From the NCBI RefSeq assembly GCF_002217755.1, contig NZ_BCFL01000033.1:124001-188000 (forward strand): a DNA stretch of 64,000 bases, in the 5' to 3' direction. Below the pieces are notes generated by a model that was given only the letters and a program-made list of their open reading frames with translations, made no database searches and was not told the origin of the DNA. Below are positions 13,600 to 21,650 of the stretch, in pieces. How positions within the stretch are numbered: the stretch's first letter is position 1; each line of letters opens with the position of its first letter. The DNA comes from Streptomyces hyaluromycini. Its GTDB lineage: Bacteria > Actinomycetota > Actinomycetes > Streptomycetales > Streptomycetaceae. The position numbers and the translations under genes are program-made.

Positions 13600-15456
13600 G
13601 TGACTACCGCCCGCCCGTCGCCCGCCACCACCCTCAACGGAGGGCCCTCCGGGCCCACGCCTATGTCTGCCTCTGCTTCCCAGTCCTCCCACCACCTTTC
13701 GCCGGCCTTCCCGGGCCGGGCGCCCTGGGGTACCGCGAGCAAGCTGCGTGCCTGGCAGCAGGGGGCCATGGAGAAGTACGTCCAGGAGCAGCCGCGCGAC
13801 TTCCTGGCCGTGGCCACGCCCGGCGCCGGGAAGACGACGTTCGCGCTGACGCTCGCCTCCTGGCTGCTGCACCACCATGTCGTGCAGCAGGTCACCGTCG
13901 TCGCCCCCACCGAGCATCTGAAGAAGCAGTGGGCGGAGGCCGCGGCAAGGATAGGGATCAAGCTCGATCCCGAGTACAGCGCCGGACCGCTCAGCCGGGA
14001 GTACGACGGGGTCGCCGTGACGTACGCCGGTGTCGGCGTGCGGCCGATGCTGCACCGCAACCGGTCCGAGCAGCGCAAGACGCTCGTCATCCTCGACGAG
14101 ATCCACCACGCCGGCGACTCCAAGTCCTGGGGCGAGGCCTGCCTGGAGGCGTTCGAGCCGGCCACCCGGCGGCTGGCCCTGACCGGTACGCCGTTCCGGT
14201 CCGACACCAACCCCATCCCCTTCGTGACGTACGAGGAGGGGCAGGACGGGATCCGGCGCTCCGCCGCCGACTACACCTACGGGTACGGCAACGCGCTCGC
14301 CGACCACGTCGTGCGCCCCGTCATCTTCCTCTCCTACAGCGGCAACATGCGCTGGCGGACGAAGGCCGGTGACGAGATCGCGGCCCGGCTCGGCGAGCCG
14401 ATGACCAAGGACGCCGTCAGCCAGGCCTGGCGTACGGCGCTCGATCCGCGCGGCGAGTGGATGCCGGCCGTGCTGCGCGCCGCCGACCAGCGGCTGACCG
14501 AGGTGCGCAAGGGCATCCCCGACGCGGGCGCCCTCGTCATCGCCTCCGACCAGGACTCGGCCCGCGCCTACGCCAAGCTCATCCGCGAGATCACGGGGAC
14601 GAAGGCGACCCTGGTCCTCTCCGACGACACCGGTGCGTCCAAGCGGATCGACGACTTCAGCGGCAGCGACGACCGGTGGATGGTCGCGGTCCGGATGGTG
14701 TCCGAGGGCGTCGACGTGCCCCGGCTGGCGGTGGGGGTCTACGCCACGACCATCTCGACGCCCCTCTTCTTCGCCCAGGCCGTCGGGCGGTTCGTGCGGT
14801 CCCGGCGGCGCGGCGAGACCGCGTCCGTGTTCCTGCCGACCGTGCCCGATCTGCTGACCTTCGCCAACGAGATGGAGGTCGAGCGCGACCACGCCCTCGA
14901 CAAGCCCAAGAAGGACGGCGAGGAGGACCCGTACGCCGAGTCCGAGAAGGAGATGGAGGAGGCGAACAAGGAGCAGGACGAGGACACCGGCGAGCAGGAG
15001 CAGTTCGCCTTCGAGGCGCTGGAGTCCGAGGCCGTCTTCGACCGGGTGCTCTACGACGGCGCCGAGTTCGGCATGCAGGCCCACCCGGGGAGCGAGGAGG
15101 AGCAGGACTACCTCGGCATCCCTGGGCTCCTCGAACCCGACCAGGTGCAGCTGCTGTTGCAGAAGCGGCAGGCCCGGCAGATCGCGCACAGCCGCAAGAA
15201 GCCGGACGACGAGGCCGACCTGCTGGAACTGCCCGCGGAGCGGCGGCCCGTGGTCTCCCACAAGGAGATGATGGAGCTGCGCAAGCAGCTGAACACGATG
15301 GTCAGCGCGTATGTGCATCAGAGCGGGAAGCCGCACGGGGTGATTCACACGGAGCTGCGGAGGGTGTGCGGCGGGCCGCCGAGCGCGGAGGCGACGGCGG
15401 GGCAGTTGCGGCAGCGGATCGCCAAGGTGCAGGAGTGGGCCACCCGGATGCGGTGA
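13600..15456 (+). CDS. DEAD/DEAH box superfamily 2 helicase
   Basis: 618 residues. SF2 motifs in order: Walker A ATPGAGKTT (near residue 70), VVAPTEHLKKQW (Ia), DEIHH (motif II, DExH type), LTGTPFRSD (III), then in the second RecA domain MVSEGVDVPRL (V) and QAVGRFVRSRR (VI). A strongly acidic insert (EKEMEEANKEQDEDTGEQEQ) follows. This matches the conserved actinobacterial SSL2/RadD-like helicases. I choose GTG 13600 with CGGAGA before it; the frame stays open upstream to 13525. DNA-repair role is inference. Confidence 0.88.
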   Translation: MTTARPSPATTLNGGPSGPTPMSASASQSSHHLSPAFPGRAPWGTASKLRAWQQGAMEKYVQEQPRDFLAVATPGAGKTTFALTLASWLLHHHVVQQVTVVAPTEHLKKQWAEAAARIGIKLDPEYSAGPLSREYDGVAVTYAGVGVRPMLHRNRSEQRKTLVILDEIHHAGDSKSWGEACLEAFEPATRRLALTGTPFRSDTNPIPFVTYEEGQDGIRRSAADYTYGYGNALADHVVRPVIFLSYSGNMRWRTKAGDEIAARLGEPMTKDAVSQAWRTALDPRGEWMPAVLRAADQRLTEVRKGIPDAGALVIASDQDSARAYAKLIREITGTKATLVLSDDTGASKRIDDFSGSDDRWMVAVRMVSEGVDVPRLAVGVYATTISTPLFFAQAVGRFVRSRRRGETASVFLPTVPDLLTFANEMEVERDHALDKPKKDGEEDPYAESEKEMEEANKEQDEDTGEQEQFAFEALESEAVFDRVLYDGAEFGMQAHPGSEEEQDYLGIPGLLEPDQVQLLLQKRQARQIAHSRKKPDDEADLLELPAERRPVVSHKEMMELRKQLNTMVSAYVHQSGKPHGVIHTELRRVCGGPPSAEATAGQLRQRIAKVQEWATRMR

Positions 15457-15848
15457 CGCTGGGCGCTGTGCCTGGGCGGGGTGGTCGTATTTCGGGTGCG
15501 GGTCGTCTGTGGTTGCTCGCGCAGTTCCCCGCGCCCCTTACGGGGCGCTGTTGCGAGGGCGCTGCGTACATCGCTGTGTACATACCGGCCTAATCCGCAG
15601 TAGTCCATACCGCTGCGTGACCGGATTCTGGACGGAGGCTTCCGCTCAGCGAACCCCCTTCGCTACTGTCCGGCTACGCACACGCCCCGTGGCAGCGCCG
15701 CCGCGGAGCGCAGCCGTGAAGCGACTGGGCCCGGAGCCGCCGGGCCGTCCTGCCGATCGGCGGCCTCTGAAGCGCGTCGCTGACGGGACTCGGCGACGCA
15801 TCCGCCGCGTCGGGGGTTGCCGACCTCACCACTTAAGGAGTGGGCGTC
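15457..15848. repeat. gene-free gap with a dispersed terminator-like repeat
   Basis: The part at 15511-15550 (CTCGCGCAGTTCCCCGCGCC, then the hairpin GCGCCCC at 15531-15537 with GGGGCGC at 15542-15548) belongs to a repeat family also present near 17355, 29530, 35885, 56918 and 57127. It likely ends transcription of the helicase gene. The remaining 290 bases hold no coding signal; AAGGAG at 15835-15840 is the ribosome site of the next gene. Confidence 0.65.
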
Positions 15849-16490
15849 GTGACCGCGGAGACCTCTCAGACGCTCGACCGGGGCCTCAGGGTCCTCAAAC
15901 TGCTGGCCGACACGGACCACGGGCTGACCGTCACCGAGCTTTCCAACAAACTGGGCGTGAACCGGACCGTGGTGTACCGGTTGCTCGCCACGCTTGAGCA
16001 GCATGCGCTGGTACGGCGTGACCTGGGCGGGCGAGCCCGGGTCGGGCTGGGCGTGCTGCGTCTGGGTCGGCAGGTGCATCCGCTCGTACGGGAAGCCGCC
16101 CTGCCCGCGCTGCGTTCGCTCGCCGAGGACATAGGGGCGACGGCTCATCTGACCCTGGTCGACGGGACCGAGGCGCTCGCCGTCGCGGTCGTCGAGCCGA
16201 CCTGGACCGACTATCACGTGGCCTACCGGGCCGGTTTCCGGCATCCGTTGGACCGCGGGGCCGCCGGCAAGGCGATCCTGGCCGCACGGCACAAGGCGCG
16301 GGACGACCCCGGCTACACGCTGACCCACGGCGAGCTGGAGGCCGGGGCGAGCGGGGCCGCGGCACCGCTGCTCGGGGTCACCGGTGTCGAGGGCAGCGTC
16401 GGGGTCGTGATGCTGGCCGACGCGGTGCCGGAACGGGTGGGGGCACGGGTCATGGACGCGGCCCGGGAGGTCGCGGAAGCGCTGCGCTGA
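15849..16490 (+). CDS. IclR family transcriptional regulator
   Basis: 213 residues. An N-terminal winged helix (residues about 8-70: TLDRGLRVLKLLADTDHGLT, then ELSNKLGVNRTVVYRLLATL) is followed by the IclR effector domain (LTLVDGTEALAVAVVEPTWT, GFRHPLDRGAAGKAILAA). GTG 15849 is preferred over GTG 15840 because AAGGAG ends eight bases before it. The effector domain is somewhat short (usual length about 250), so the ligand pocket may be reduced. Ligand and targets unknown. Confidence 0.88.
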   Translation: MTAETSQTLDRGLRVLKLLADTDHGLTVTELSNKLGVNRTVVYRLLATLEQHALVRRDLGGRARVGLGVLRLGRQVHPLVREAALPALRSLAEDIGATAHLTLVDGTEALAVAVVEPTWTDYHVAYRAGFRHPLDRGAAGKAILAARHKARDDPGYTLTHGELEAGASGAAAPLLGVTGVEGSVGVVMLADAVPERVGARVMDAAREVAEALR

Positions 16491-16539
16491 GCGGGGTCGG
16501 GGCGGTGGCCCGAACAGGTCACCGCGTTAGATTGACTCC

Positions 16540-17328
16540 GTGCTCTCACGTCTCACGCGTCTCCAGGTCATCGCCGTCTGCGCGGTTCCCGTCGTGGCTC
16601 TGATCGGTACGGCCGTCTTCGCGCCGTTGCCGTTCTCGGTGGCCCAGCCCGGGATGACGGCCAACGTGCTCGGCGACAACAAGGGCACCCCGGTGATCAC
16701 CATCTCCGGGGCGCCCGTACGCACGACCAGCGGGCAGCTGCGGATGACGACGATCGAGGCGACCGGGCCGGACGCGCGGGTCTCGCTCGGCGACGTGATC
16801 GGCAACTGGTTCCGGACGGACCGGGCCGTGATGCCGCGCGACGCGGTCTATCCGAGCGGCAACGACGTCAAGGAGATCGAGCAGCACAACACCGAGCAGA
16901 TGGAGCAGTCGCAGGACGCGGCGGCCCAGGCCGCGCTGAAGTACCTCGACCTGAGCGCGAGCAAGGTCAAGGTGACCCTGAAGCTGGCGGATGTGGGCGG
17001 GCCGAGCGCGGGGTTGCTGTTCTCGCTCGGCGTCATCGACAAGCTGGACGGGAACGGCAGCGGGGGAGACCTCACCGGGGGGAAGAACATCGCCGGTACG
17101 GGGACCATCGCGGCGGACGGCACGGTGGGGGCCGTGGGCGGGGTCGGGCTGAAGACGCAGGCCGCTCGCAGGGACGGGGCGACTGTCTTTCTGGTGCCGA
17201 AGGACGAGTGCGCCGATGCCAAGGGGGAGCTGCCGAAGGGGTTGAGGTTGGTGCCGGTGACGACGCTGAAGGGGGCCGTGTCCGATCTGGTGGCGTTGGA
17301 GAAGGGGGAGAAGGTCCCTAGCTGTTGA
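16540..17328 (+). CDS. membrane-anchored S16 (Lon-type) serine protease
   Basis: 262 residues. One N-terminal transmembrane segment (VIAVCAVPVVALIGTAVFAP) precedes an extracytoplasmic region and a Lon-type proteolytic domain with GGPSAGLLFSLGVID (nucleophile S156) and GVGLKTQAARRDGATVFLVP (K205 of the Ser-Lys dyad). This matches YlbL-type proteases, although the PDZ domain is not obvious at this length. Starts at GTG. Substrate unknown. Confidence 0.88.
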   Translation: MLSRLTRLQVIAVCAVPVVALIGTAVFAPLPFSVAQPGMTANVLGDNKGTPVITISGAPVRTTSGQLRMTTIEATGPDARVSLGDVIGNWFRTDRAVMPRDAVYPSGNDVKEIEQHNTEQMEQSQDAAAQAALKYLDLSASKVKVTLKLADVGGPSAGLLFSLGVIDKLDGNGSGGDLTGGKNIAGTGTIAADGTVGAVGGVGLKTQAARRDGATVFLVPKDECADAKGELPKGLRLVPVTTLKGAVSDLVALEKGEKVPSC

Positions 17329-17354
17329 GTTGCGGGTGCGGGTGCGTGGGGGTT

Positions 17355-17416
17355 GCTCGCGCCCGCGCGGCGGAGCCGCATATCGACACAGCCCCGCGCC
17401 CCTAAAGGGGCGCTGA
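17355..17416 (+). repeat. dispersed GC-rich repeat copy
   Basis: Contains GCGGCGGAGCCGCATATCGA and then CAGCCCCGCGCCCCTAAAGG, ending in a GCGCCCC/GGGGCGC hairpin. It lies 27 bases after the S16 protease stop. Same family as the copies at 29530, 35885 and 56918. Confidence 0.8.
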
Positions 17417-17441
17417 GCTTCGGGGCGCTGAGTGGTGTCCC

Positions 17442-17618
17442 TTACCGGGCGATTGCCGGGGCCGGAGATGCCAGGCGCAGGCCTACCTCCACCAGGGTCC
17501 AGCCGATGCGCTCGCGGAGTTCCCGCTCGGGCTTGGTCTTCTTCGCCAGTCGGTGGTTCTCCGCCTGGGTGTGCAGTTCCGCCATGTGGTGCCGGGCGAG
17601 CTGGGTCTGCGTGTACAT
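17442..17618 (-). CDS. 58-residue basic hypothetical protein
   Basis: The frame encodes MYTQTQLARHHMAELHTQAE and then NHRLAKKTKPERELRERIGW, ending with a short hydrophobic tail. It starts 10 bases after the stop of the ArsR-like regulator and has GAGAGGCAC before its ATG, so it is the second gene of that operon. Amphipathic, positively charged helices suggest a nucleic-acid or membrane contact. Not a family I can name. Confidence 0.65.
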   Translation of the reverse strand: MYTQTQLARHHMAELHTQAENHRLAKKTKPERELRERIGWTLVEVGLRLASPAPAIAR

Positions 17619-17628
17619 GGTGTGCCTC

Positions 17629-18213
17629 TCAGTCCGTCTCGATGGGGAAGAGGTGCGTGTGGACGCGTACTTGCTGTGACTCCGGCGTGTCCTTGTCGGG
17701 GACCCGGTCCCGGTAGTCGTCGACCAGGGCGTGCATCTTCTCGATCAGTTCGAGGGCGAGGTCGGGGGTGAGTCGCAGACCCATGTCGCTCATGTCGGAG
17801 GAGCGGGTCCAGGCCTGGGACCACCGGTCACGGGTGCCGAGCCAGGCGGCCAGCTCGCGGGCGTGACGTGCGGCGGCCTCCTGCAGGAAGACCTCCGTCA
17901 GTCCCCGTATCTCGGGACTCGCGTCCTCGAAGTCCGCGCTGTCGTAGGCGATGCCCTGGTCCGCCGCCTGCCACCACCGCTCCCGGCCCTTGCCGCGCTC
18001 CGGGGCGTCCTCGACGAAGCCGTGTTCGGCGAGCTGGCGCAGGTGGTAGCTGGTCGCGCCGCTGGACTCGCCCAGCCGTTCGGCCAGTTGGGACGCGGTG
18101 GCGGGACCGTGCTGCCGCAGGGCGTCCAGCAGCTGCATCCGCAGCGGATGTGCCAGCCCCCGCAGGGAGCGGGCGTCCAGCCGGCGCGGTTTGCGTTCCT
18201 CGTGCTCCGTCAT
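17629..18213 (-). CDS. ArsR-like winged-helix transcriptional regulator
   Basis: 194 residues. The DNA-binding domain is clear: LRGLAHPLRMQLLDALRQHG, then SQLAERLGESSGATSYHLRQ and LAEHGFVEDAPERGKGRERW, the classic ArsR helix-turn-helix and wing. The C-terminal half is helical. I start it at ATG 18213 because the frame upstream of it is GC-poor and repetitive and contains the operator. A GCAAAGG palindrome lies just upstream, so the gene is probably autoregulated together with the small gene at 17442. Confidence 0.87.
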   Translation of the reverse strand: MTEHEERKPRRLDARSLRGLAHPLRMQLLDALRQHGPATASQLAERLGESSGATSYHLRQLAEHGFVEDAPERGKGRERWWQAADQGIAYDSADFEDASPEIRGLTEVFLQEAAARHARELAAWLGTRDRWSQAWTRSSDMSDMGLRLTPDLALELIEKMHALVDDYRDRVPDKDTPESQQVRVHTHLFPIETD

Positions 18214-18231
18214 GTGTACAAAGATAGCTAT

Positions 18232-18247
18232 GCAAAGGCTCCTTTGC
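18232..18247. promoter_or_regulatory. palindromic operator GCAAAGG-N2-CCTTTGC
   Basis: A perfect 7-bp inverted repeat lies 18 bases upstream of the ArsR-like start codon on its minus-strand promoter. A half-site CTTTTGCA follows at 18256-18263. Likely binding site of that regulator. Confidence 0.6.
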
Positions 18248-18290
18248 AACACCTCTTTTGCATCGACTTCTTTGGAACTCCCGCGCCCGG

Positions 18291-18773
18291 TCAGGTCGTC
18301 CCTTCGCTGTCCGCCGCGGCCTGTTCCACCAGCGGGATGATCCGCAGCGGAACGGGGTTCTCCATCACGATCGCCGTGGAGGCCCGGACGATGCCCTCGA
18401 ATCCGACGACCCGGTCGATCACCCGCTGGAGGTCGGCGTTGGAGCGGGCCACCAGACGGCACTGCATGTCGCCGGTGCCGGTGGTGGTGTGCAGCTCCAG
18501 CACCTCCGGCACGGTCGCCAGGTGCGCCCGCACGTCCGGGCCCTGGCCCTGCCGGATCTGCAGGGTGGCGAACGCGGTGACCGGGTAGCCGAGGGCCGCC
18601 GGATCCACCTGGGGGCCGAATCCCTGGATCACTCCGTTCGACTGAAGCCGGTCGAGACGCGCCTGCACGGTCCCCCGGGCCACGCCCAGCCGCCGGGACA
18701 TCTCCAGGACCCCGATGCGCGGCTCCCGGGCCAGCAGCACCAGGATCCGCCCGTCCAGATGATCGATCGCCAT
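18291..18773 (-). CDS. Lrp/AsnC family regulator
   Basis: 160 residues. N-terminal helix-turn-helix (LDGRILVLLAREPRIGVLEM, then SRRLGVARGTVQARLDRLQS) is followed by an alpha-beta RAM domain (VTAFATLQIRQGQG, then TGTGDMQCRLVARSNADLQR). It is divergent from hppD with a 121-base spacer. That arrangement, and the role of Lrp-type regulators in sensing amino acids, suggests control of tyrosine/homogentisate breakdown. Regulation of hppD is inference. Confidence 0.9.
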   Translation of the reverse strand: MAIDHLDGRILVLLAREPRIGVLEMSRRLGVARGTVQARLDRLQSNGVIQGFGPQVDPAALGYPVTAFATLQIRQGQGPDVRAHLATVPEVLELHTTTGTGDMQCRLVARSNADLQRVIDRVVGFEGIVRASTAIVMENPVPLRIIPLVEQAAADSEGTT

Positions 18774-18894
18774 GCCCGCCTCCGGATGGTCATCCTGTAC
18801 AGAAAGTCCGCCATTACGGCCGTAGTGCTGAGCATACTGCCCAGTAGAAACGGTATCTATTGCGCACCTTGTGTGCCGGGTTCACCCTTCGGAC
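18774..18894. promoter_or_regulatory. divergent promoter region of the Lrp regulator and hppD
   Basis: This 121-base spacer is AT-richer than the flanks (around GTAGAAACGGTATCTATTGC) and must hold both promoters. No unambiguous operator palindrome is seen. The ribosome site of hppD is weak. Confidence 0.45.
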
Positions 18895-20043
18895 ATGACG
18901 CAGACCACACACCACACTCCCGTTGCGACCGCCCGGCAGGACGACCCCTTCCCGGTCAGGGGAATGGACGCGGTCGTCTTCGCCGTGGGCAACGCCAAAC
19001 AGGCGGCGCACTACTACTCCACCGCCTTCGGCATGCGGCTGGTCGCGTACTCCGGACCGGAGAACGGCAGCCGCGAGACCGCGAGCTACGTCCTGGAGAA
19101 CGGCTCGGCCAGGTTCGTCCTCACCTCCGTCATCAGGCCGGACACCGAGTGGGGCCACTTCCTGTCCCGCCATGTGGCCGAGCACGGCGACGGGGTCGTC
19201 GACCTCGCCATCGAGGTCCCGGACGCCCGCGCCGCGTACGCATACGCGGTCGAGCACGGCGCGCGGTCGGTGGCCGAGCCGTACGAGCTGAAGGACGAGC
19301 ACGGCACGGTGGTGCTGGCGGCGATCGCCACGTACGGCGAGACCCGGCACACCCTCGTGGAGCGGACCGGCTACGACGGCCCGTACCTCCCGGGGTTCGT
19401 CGCCGCGTCCCCGATCGTCGCACCGCCTGCCCGGCGCACCTTCCAGGCCGTCGACCACTGCGTCGGCAACGTCGAACTCGGCCGGATGAACGAGTGGGTC
19501 GGCTTCTACAACAGGGTCATGGGCTTCACGAACATGAAGGAGTTCGTGGGCGACGACATCGCCACCGAGTACAGCGCGCTGATGTCGAAGGTGGTCGCCG
19601 ACGGCACCCTCAAGGTCAAGTTCCCGATCAACGAGCCCGCCGTCGCCAAGAAGAAGTCCCAGATCGACGAGTACCTGGAGTTCTACGGCGGGGCGGGCGT
19701 CCAGCACATCGCGCTCAACACGAACGACATCGTCGAGACGGTACGGACCATGCGCGCGGCCGGCGTCGAGTTCCTGAGCACCCCGGACACCTATTACGAC
19801 ACCCTCGGCGAGTGGGTCGGCGACACCCGGGTGCCGCTGGACACCCTGCGCGAGCTGAGGATCCTCGCCGACCGGGACGAGGACGGCTACCTGCTCCAGA
19901 TCTTCACCAAGCCGGTCCAGGACCGCCCGACGGTCTTCTTCGAGATCATCGAACGCCACGGCTCGATGGGCTTCGGCAAGGGCAACTTCAAGGCCCTCTT
20001 CGAAGCGATCGAACGGGAACAGGACCGTCGCGGCAACCTGTGA
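18895..20043 (+). CDS. hppD: 4-hydroxyphenylpyruvate dioxygenase
   Basis: 382 residues, the normal family length. It converts 4-hydroxyphenylpyruvate plus oxygen to homogentisate in tyrosine catabolism and is cytoplasmic. The Fe(II) facial triad is visible as H188 (VDHCVGN), H271 (GVQHIAL) and E350 (FFEIIERHG), and the C-terminal helix motif FGKGNFKALFEAIE is intact. Two vicinal-oxygen-chelate repeats span about 15-150 and 180-355. ATG 18895 gives the standard N terminus (MTQTTHHTPV). Divergent from an Lrp regulator. Confidence 0.97.
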   Translation: MTQTTHHTPVATARQDDPFPVRGMDAVVFAVGNAKQAAHYYSTAFGMRLVAYSGPENGSRETASYVLENGSARFVLTSVIRPDTEWGHFLSRHVAEHGDGVVDLAIEVPDARAAYAYAVEHGARSVAEPYELKDEHGTVVLAAIATYGETRHTLVERTGYDGPYLPGFVAASPIVAPPARRTFQAVDHCVGNVELGRMNEWVGFYNRVMGFTNMKEFVGDDIATEYSALMSKVVADGTLKVKFPINEPAVAKKKSQIDEYLEFYGGAGVQHIALNTNDIVETVRTMRAAGVEFLSTPDTYYDTLGEWVGDTRVPLDTLRELRILADRDEDGYLLQIFTKPVQDRPTVFFEIIERHGSMGFGKGNFKALFEAIEREQDRRGNL

Positions 20044-20055
20044 CCCGGCCCCGCC

Positions 20056-21552
20056 CTACTGGGGCAGCTCCTCGTTCGGCGGCTGGTTGCCGAGGGCGGT
20101 GAGGGTGGCGCGGGCCGCCGGGGCCTGGAGAGGCGAGAAGTAGGGGTTGGTCCGCAGGGCGTCCTGGAGGTGGCGGCGGGCCGGTGCTTCGAGGTCCAGG
20201 TCGCGTTCGACCATGCCCCGGTGGAAGGCGTACAGCGCGCTGCGGACCCCGCCGCCCTTCGTCGAGTCCGTCGCGACCTCGGCGTACCGCAGCGCCTCCT
20301 TGTCGTCGCCGGCCCGGTGCAGCGCCCACCCCAGGGCGTCCGCGACCTCGATGCCGGGCTGGCGCTCCCACTCGGCCGTCAGCCGCCGCACCGCCTCCTG
20401 GGCGTCCCCGTGGTCCGCCTCGTACTGCCCGATCACCAGATCGTCGTCGACCCCGGCCTCCAGCTCCTGGCGCACCTGTGTCCGCAGCAGCCCGTACTGC
20501 GACTCCGCCTGCCGGCCCATCCCCAGCGACTCGTACAACTCGGCCAGTTCCAGGGCCACCTGGGGAGTCGGCCGGTGCGCGAGCGACCCCTGGTAGGCGG
20601 TCAGCGCCTCCTGCGTCCGGCCCAGCGCGGCCAGCGCCCGCCCCTGCCCGGCCCGCGCGGCCGACTGCTCGGGGTCGAGGCGTACGGCCGCCGTGAAGTG
20701 CTGCAGCGCGTCCTCACGGTCACCCCGCTCCCAGGCCAGCTGTCCGGCCTGGCAGAGATACGCGGCCTGCTCGGCGGGGGTCCGGGCGGCCGCCGCCGCG
20801 TCGGTCACCTGGGCCACCGCGTCCTCGCGCCAGCCCCGGTCCCGGTACACCGCCGAGGCCCGCGCCATCACCGCCGGCTTCACGTCCGCCCCGACCTTCA
20901 GCGCCGTCATCTTGTCCAGCGCGGACCGGGCCGCCTTGTAGTCGCCGAGCCCGTCGTACGCGTCGATCAGCACCGGATACGCCGACCACCGCTTCGGCGC
21001 CGTCTTCAGCGCCTCCTCGCCGAACTGCTTGGCCGCCGGGAAGTCCCGGCGCGCCACGGCCAGGCGCGCCAGTCCGCTCAGCGCCTCGGTGTTGTTCCTG
21101 CCGGCCACCTTGAGGGAGGTCTGCAGCGCGCGCTCGGCCCGGGGGTAGTCGCCCGTGTCGGCGCTCCGGCGCGCCCGCTCGACGTACGCGGCCCCGAGCA
21201 CCGCCCAGGCCCCCGCGTCCCTCGGCTGCGCCCGTACCCGCGCCTCGCGGGCGCCGATGAGCGTCGTGAGGTCGGGCAGCGCGGCGGGCAGGCCGTTGAC
21301 GACGGCCGTCTGCGCCGCGGCGAGGGCCGCCGCCTGCGCGGCCGCCTGGGCCCGTGGCCCGGCGGCCGGGTCCGGCGCGGCCCGGTGCGGCTCGCGCGGC
21401 CGCAGCATCAGCGTGCCGCCCGCCGCCACCCCGCCCGCCAGCGCCACGACCAGCAGCCGCCGCAGCACCCGGCCACGGCGGCGGCGCGGCGGCGCCGGTT
21501 CGGGGAGCAGCGAGGTGGCCGGTGGGGACGGTCGGTTATCCAGCGCGCACAT
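20056..21552 (-). CDS. membrane-anchored TPR protein
   Basis: 498 residues. A basic N terminus (RRRRGRVLRRLL) and one transmembrane helix (VVALAGGVAAGGTLML) are followed by a series of tetratricopeptide units such as AWAVLGAAYVERARRSADTG, ALSGLARLAVARRDFPAAKQ and ARAGQGRALAALGRTQEALT. It likely scaffolds protein contacts outside the membrane. Partners unknown. It is convergent with hppD (12 bases between stops) and divergent from the GlcD-like oxidase. Confidence 0.85.
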   Translation of the reverse strand: MCALDNRPSPPATSLLPEPAPPRRRRGRVLRRLLVVALAGGVAAGGTLMLRPREPHRAAPDPAAGPRAQAAAQAAALAAAQTAVVNGLPAALPDLTTLIGAREARVRAQPRDAGAWAVLGAAYVERARRSADTGDYPRAERALQTSLKVAGRNNTEALSGLARLAVARRDFPAAKQFGEEALKTAPKRWSAYPVLIDAYDGLGDYKAARSALDKMTALKVGADVKPAVMARASAVYRDRGWREDAVAQVTDAAAAARTPAEQAAYLCQAGQLAWERGDREDALQHFTAAVRLDPEQSAARAGQGRALAALGRTQEALTAYQGSLAHRPTPQVALELAELYESLGMGRQAESQYGLLRTQVRQELEAGVDDDLVIGQYEADHGDAQEAVRRLTAEWERQPGIEVADALGWALHRAGDDKEALRYAEVATDSTKGGGVRSALYAFHRGMVERDLDLEAPARRHLQDALRTNPYFSPLQAPAARATLTALGNQPPNEELPQ

Positions 21553-21650
21553 GATGCTTACTGTGCGTCAATATGACGACCGCATCCGTGCGGCCCAAGG
21601 ACGGCACCTGTGGGGTTCACACCGATGGCCCCGGGTGCGACGCTGTGATC

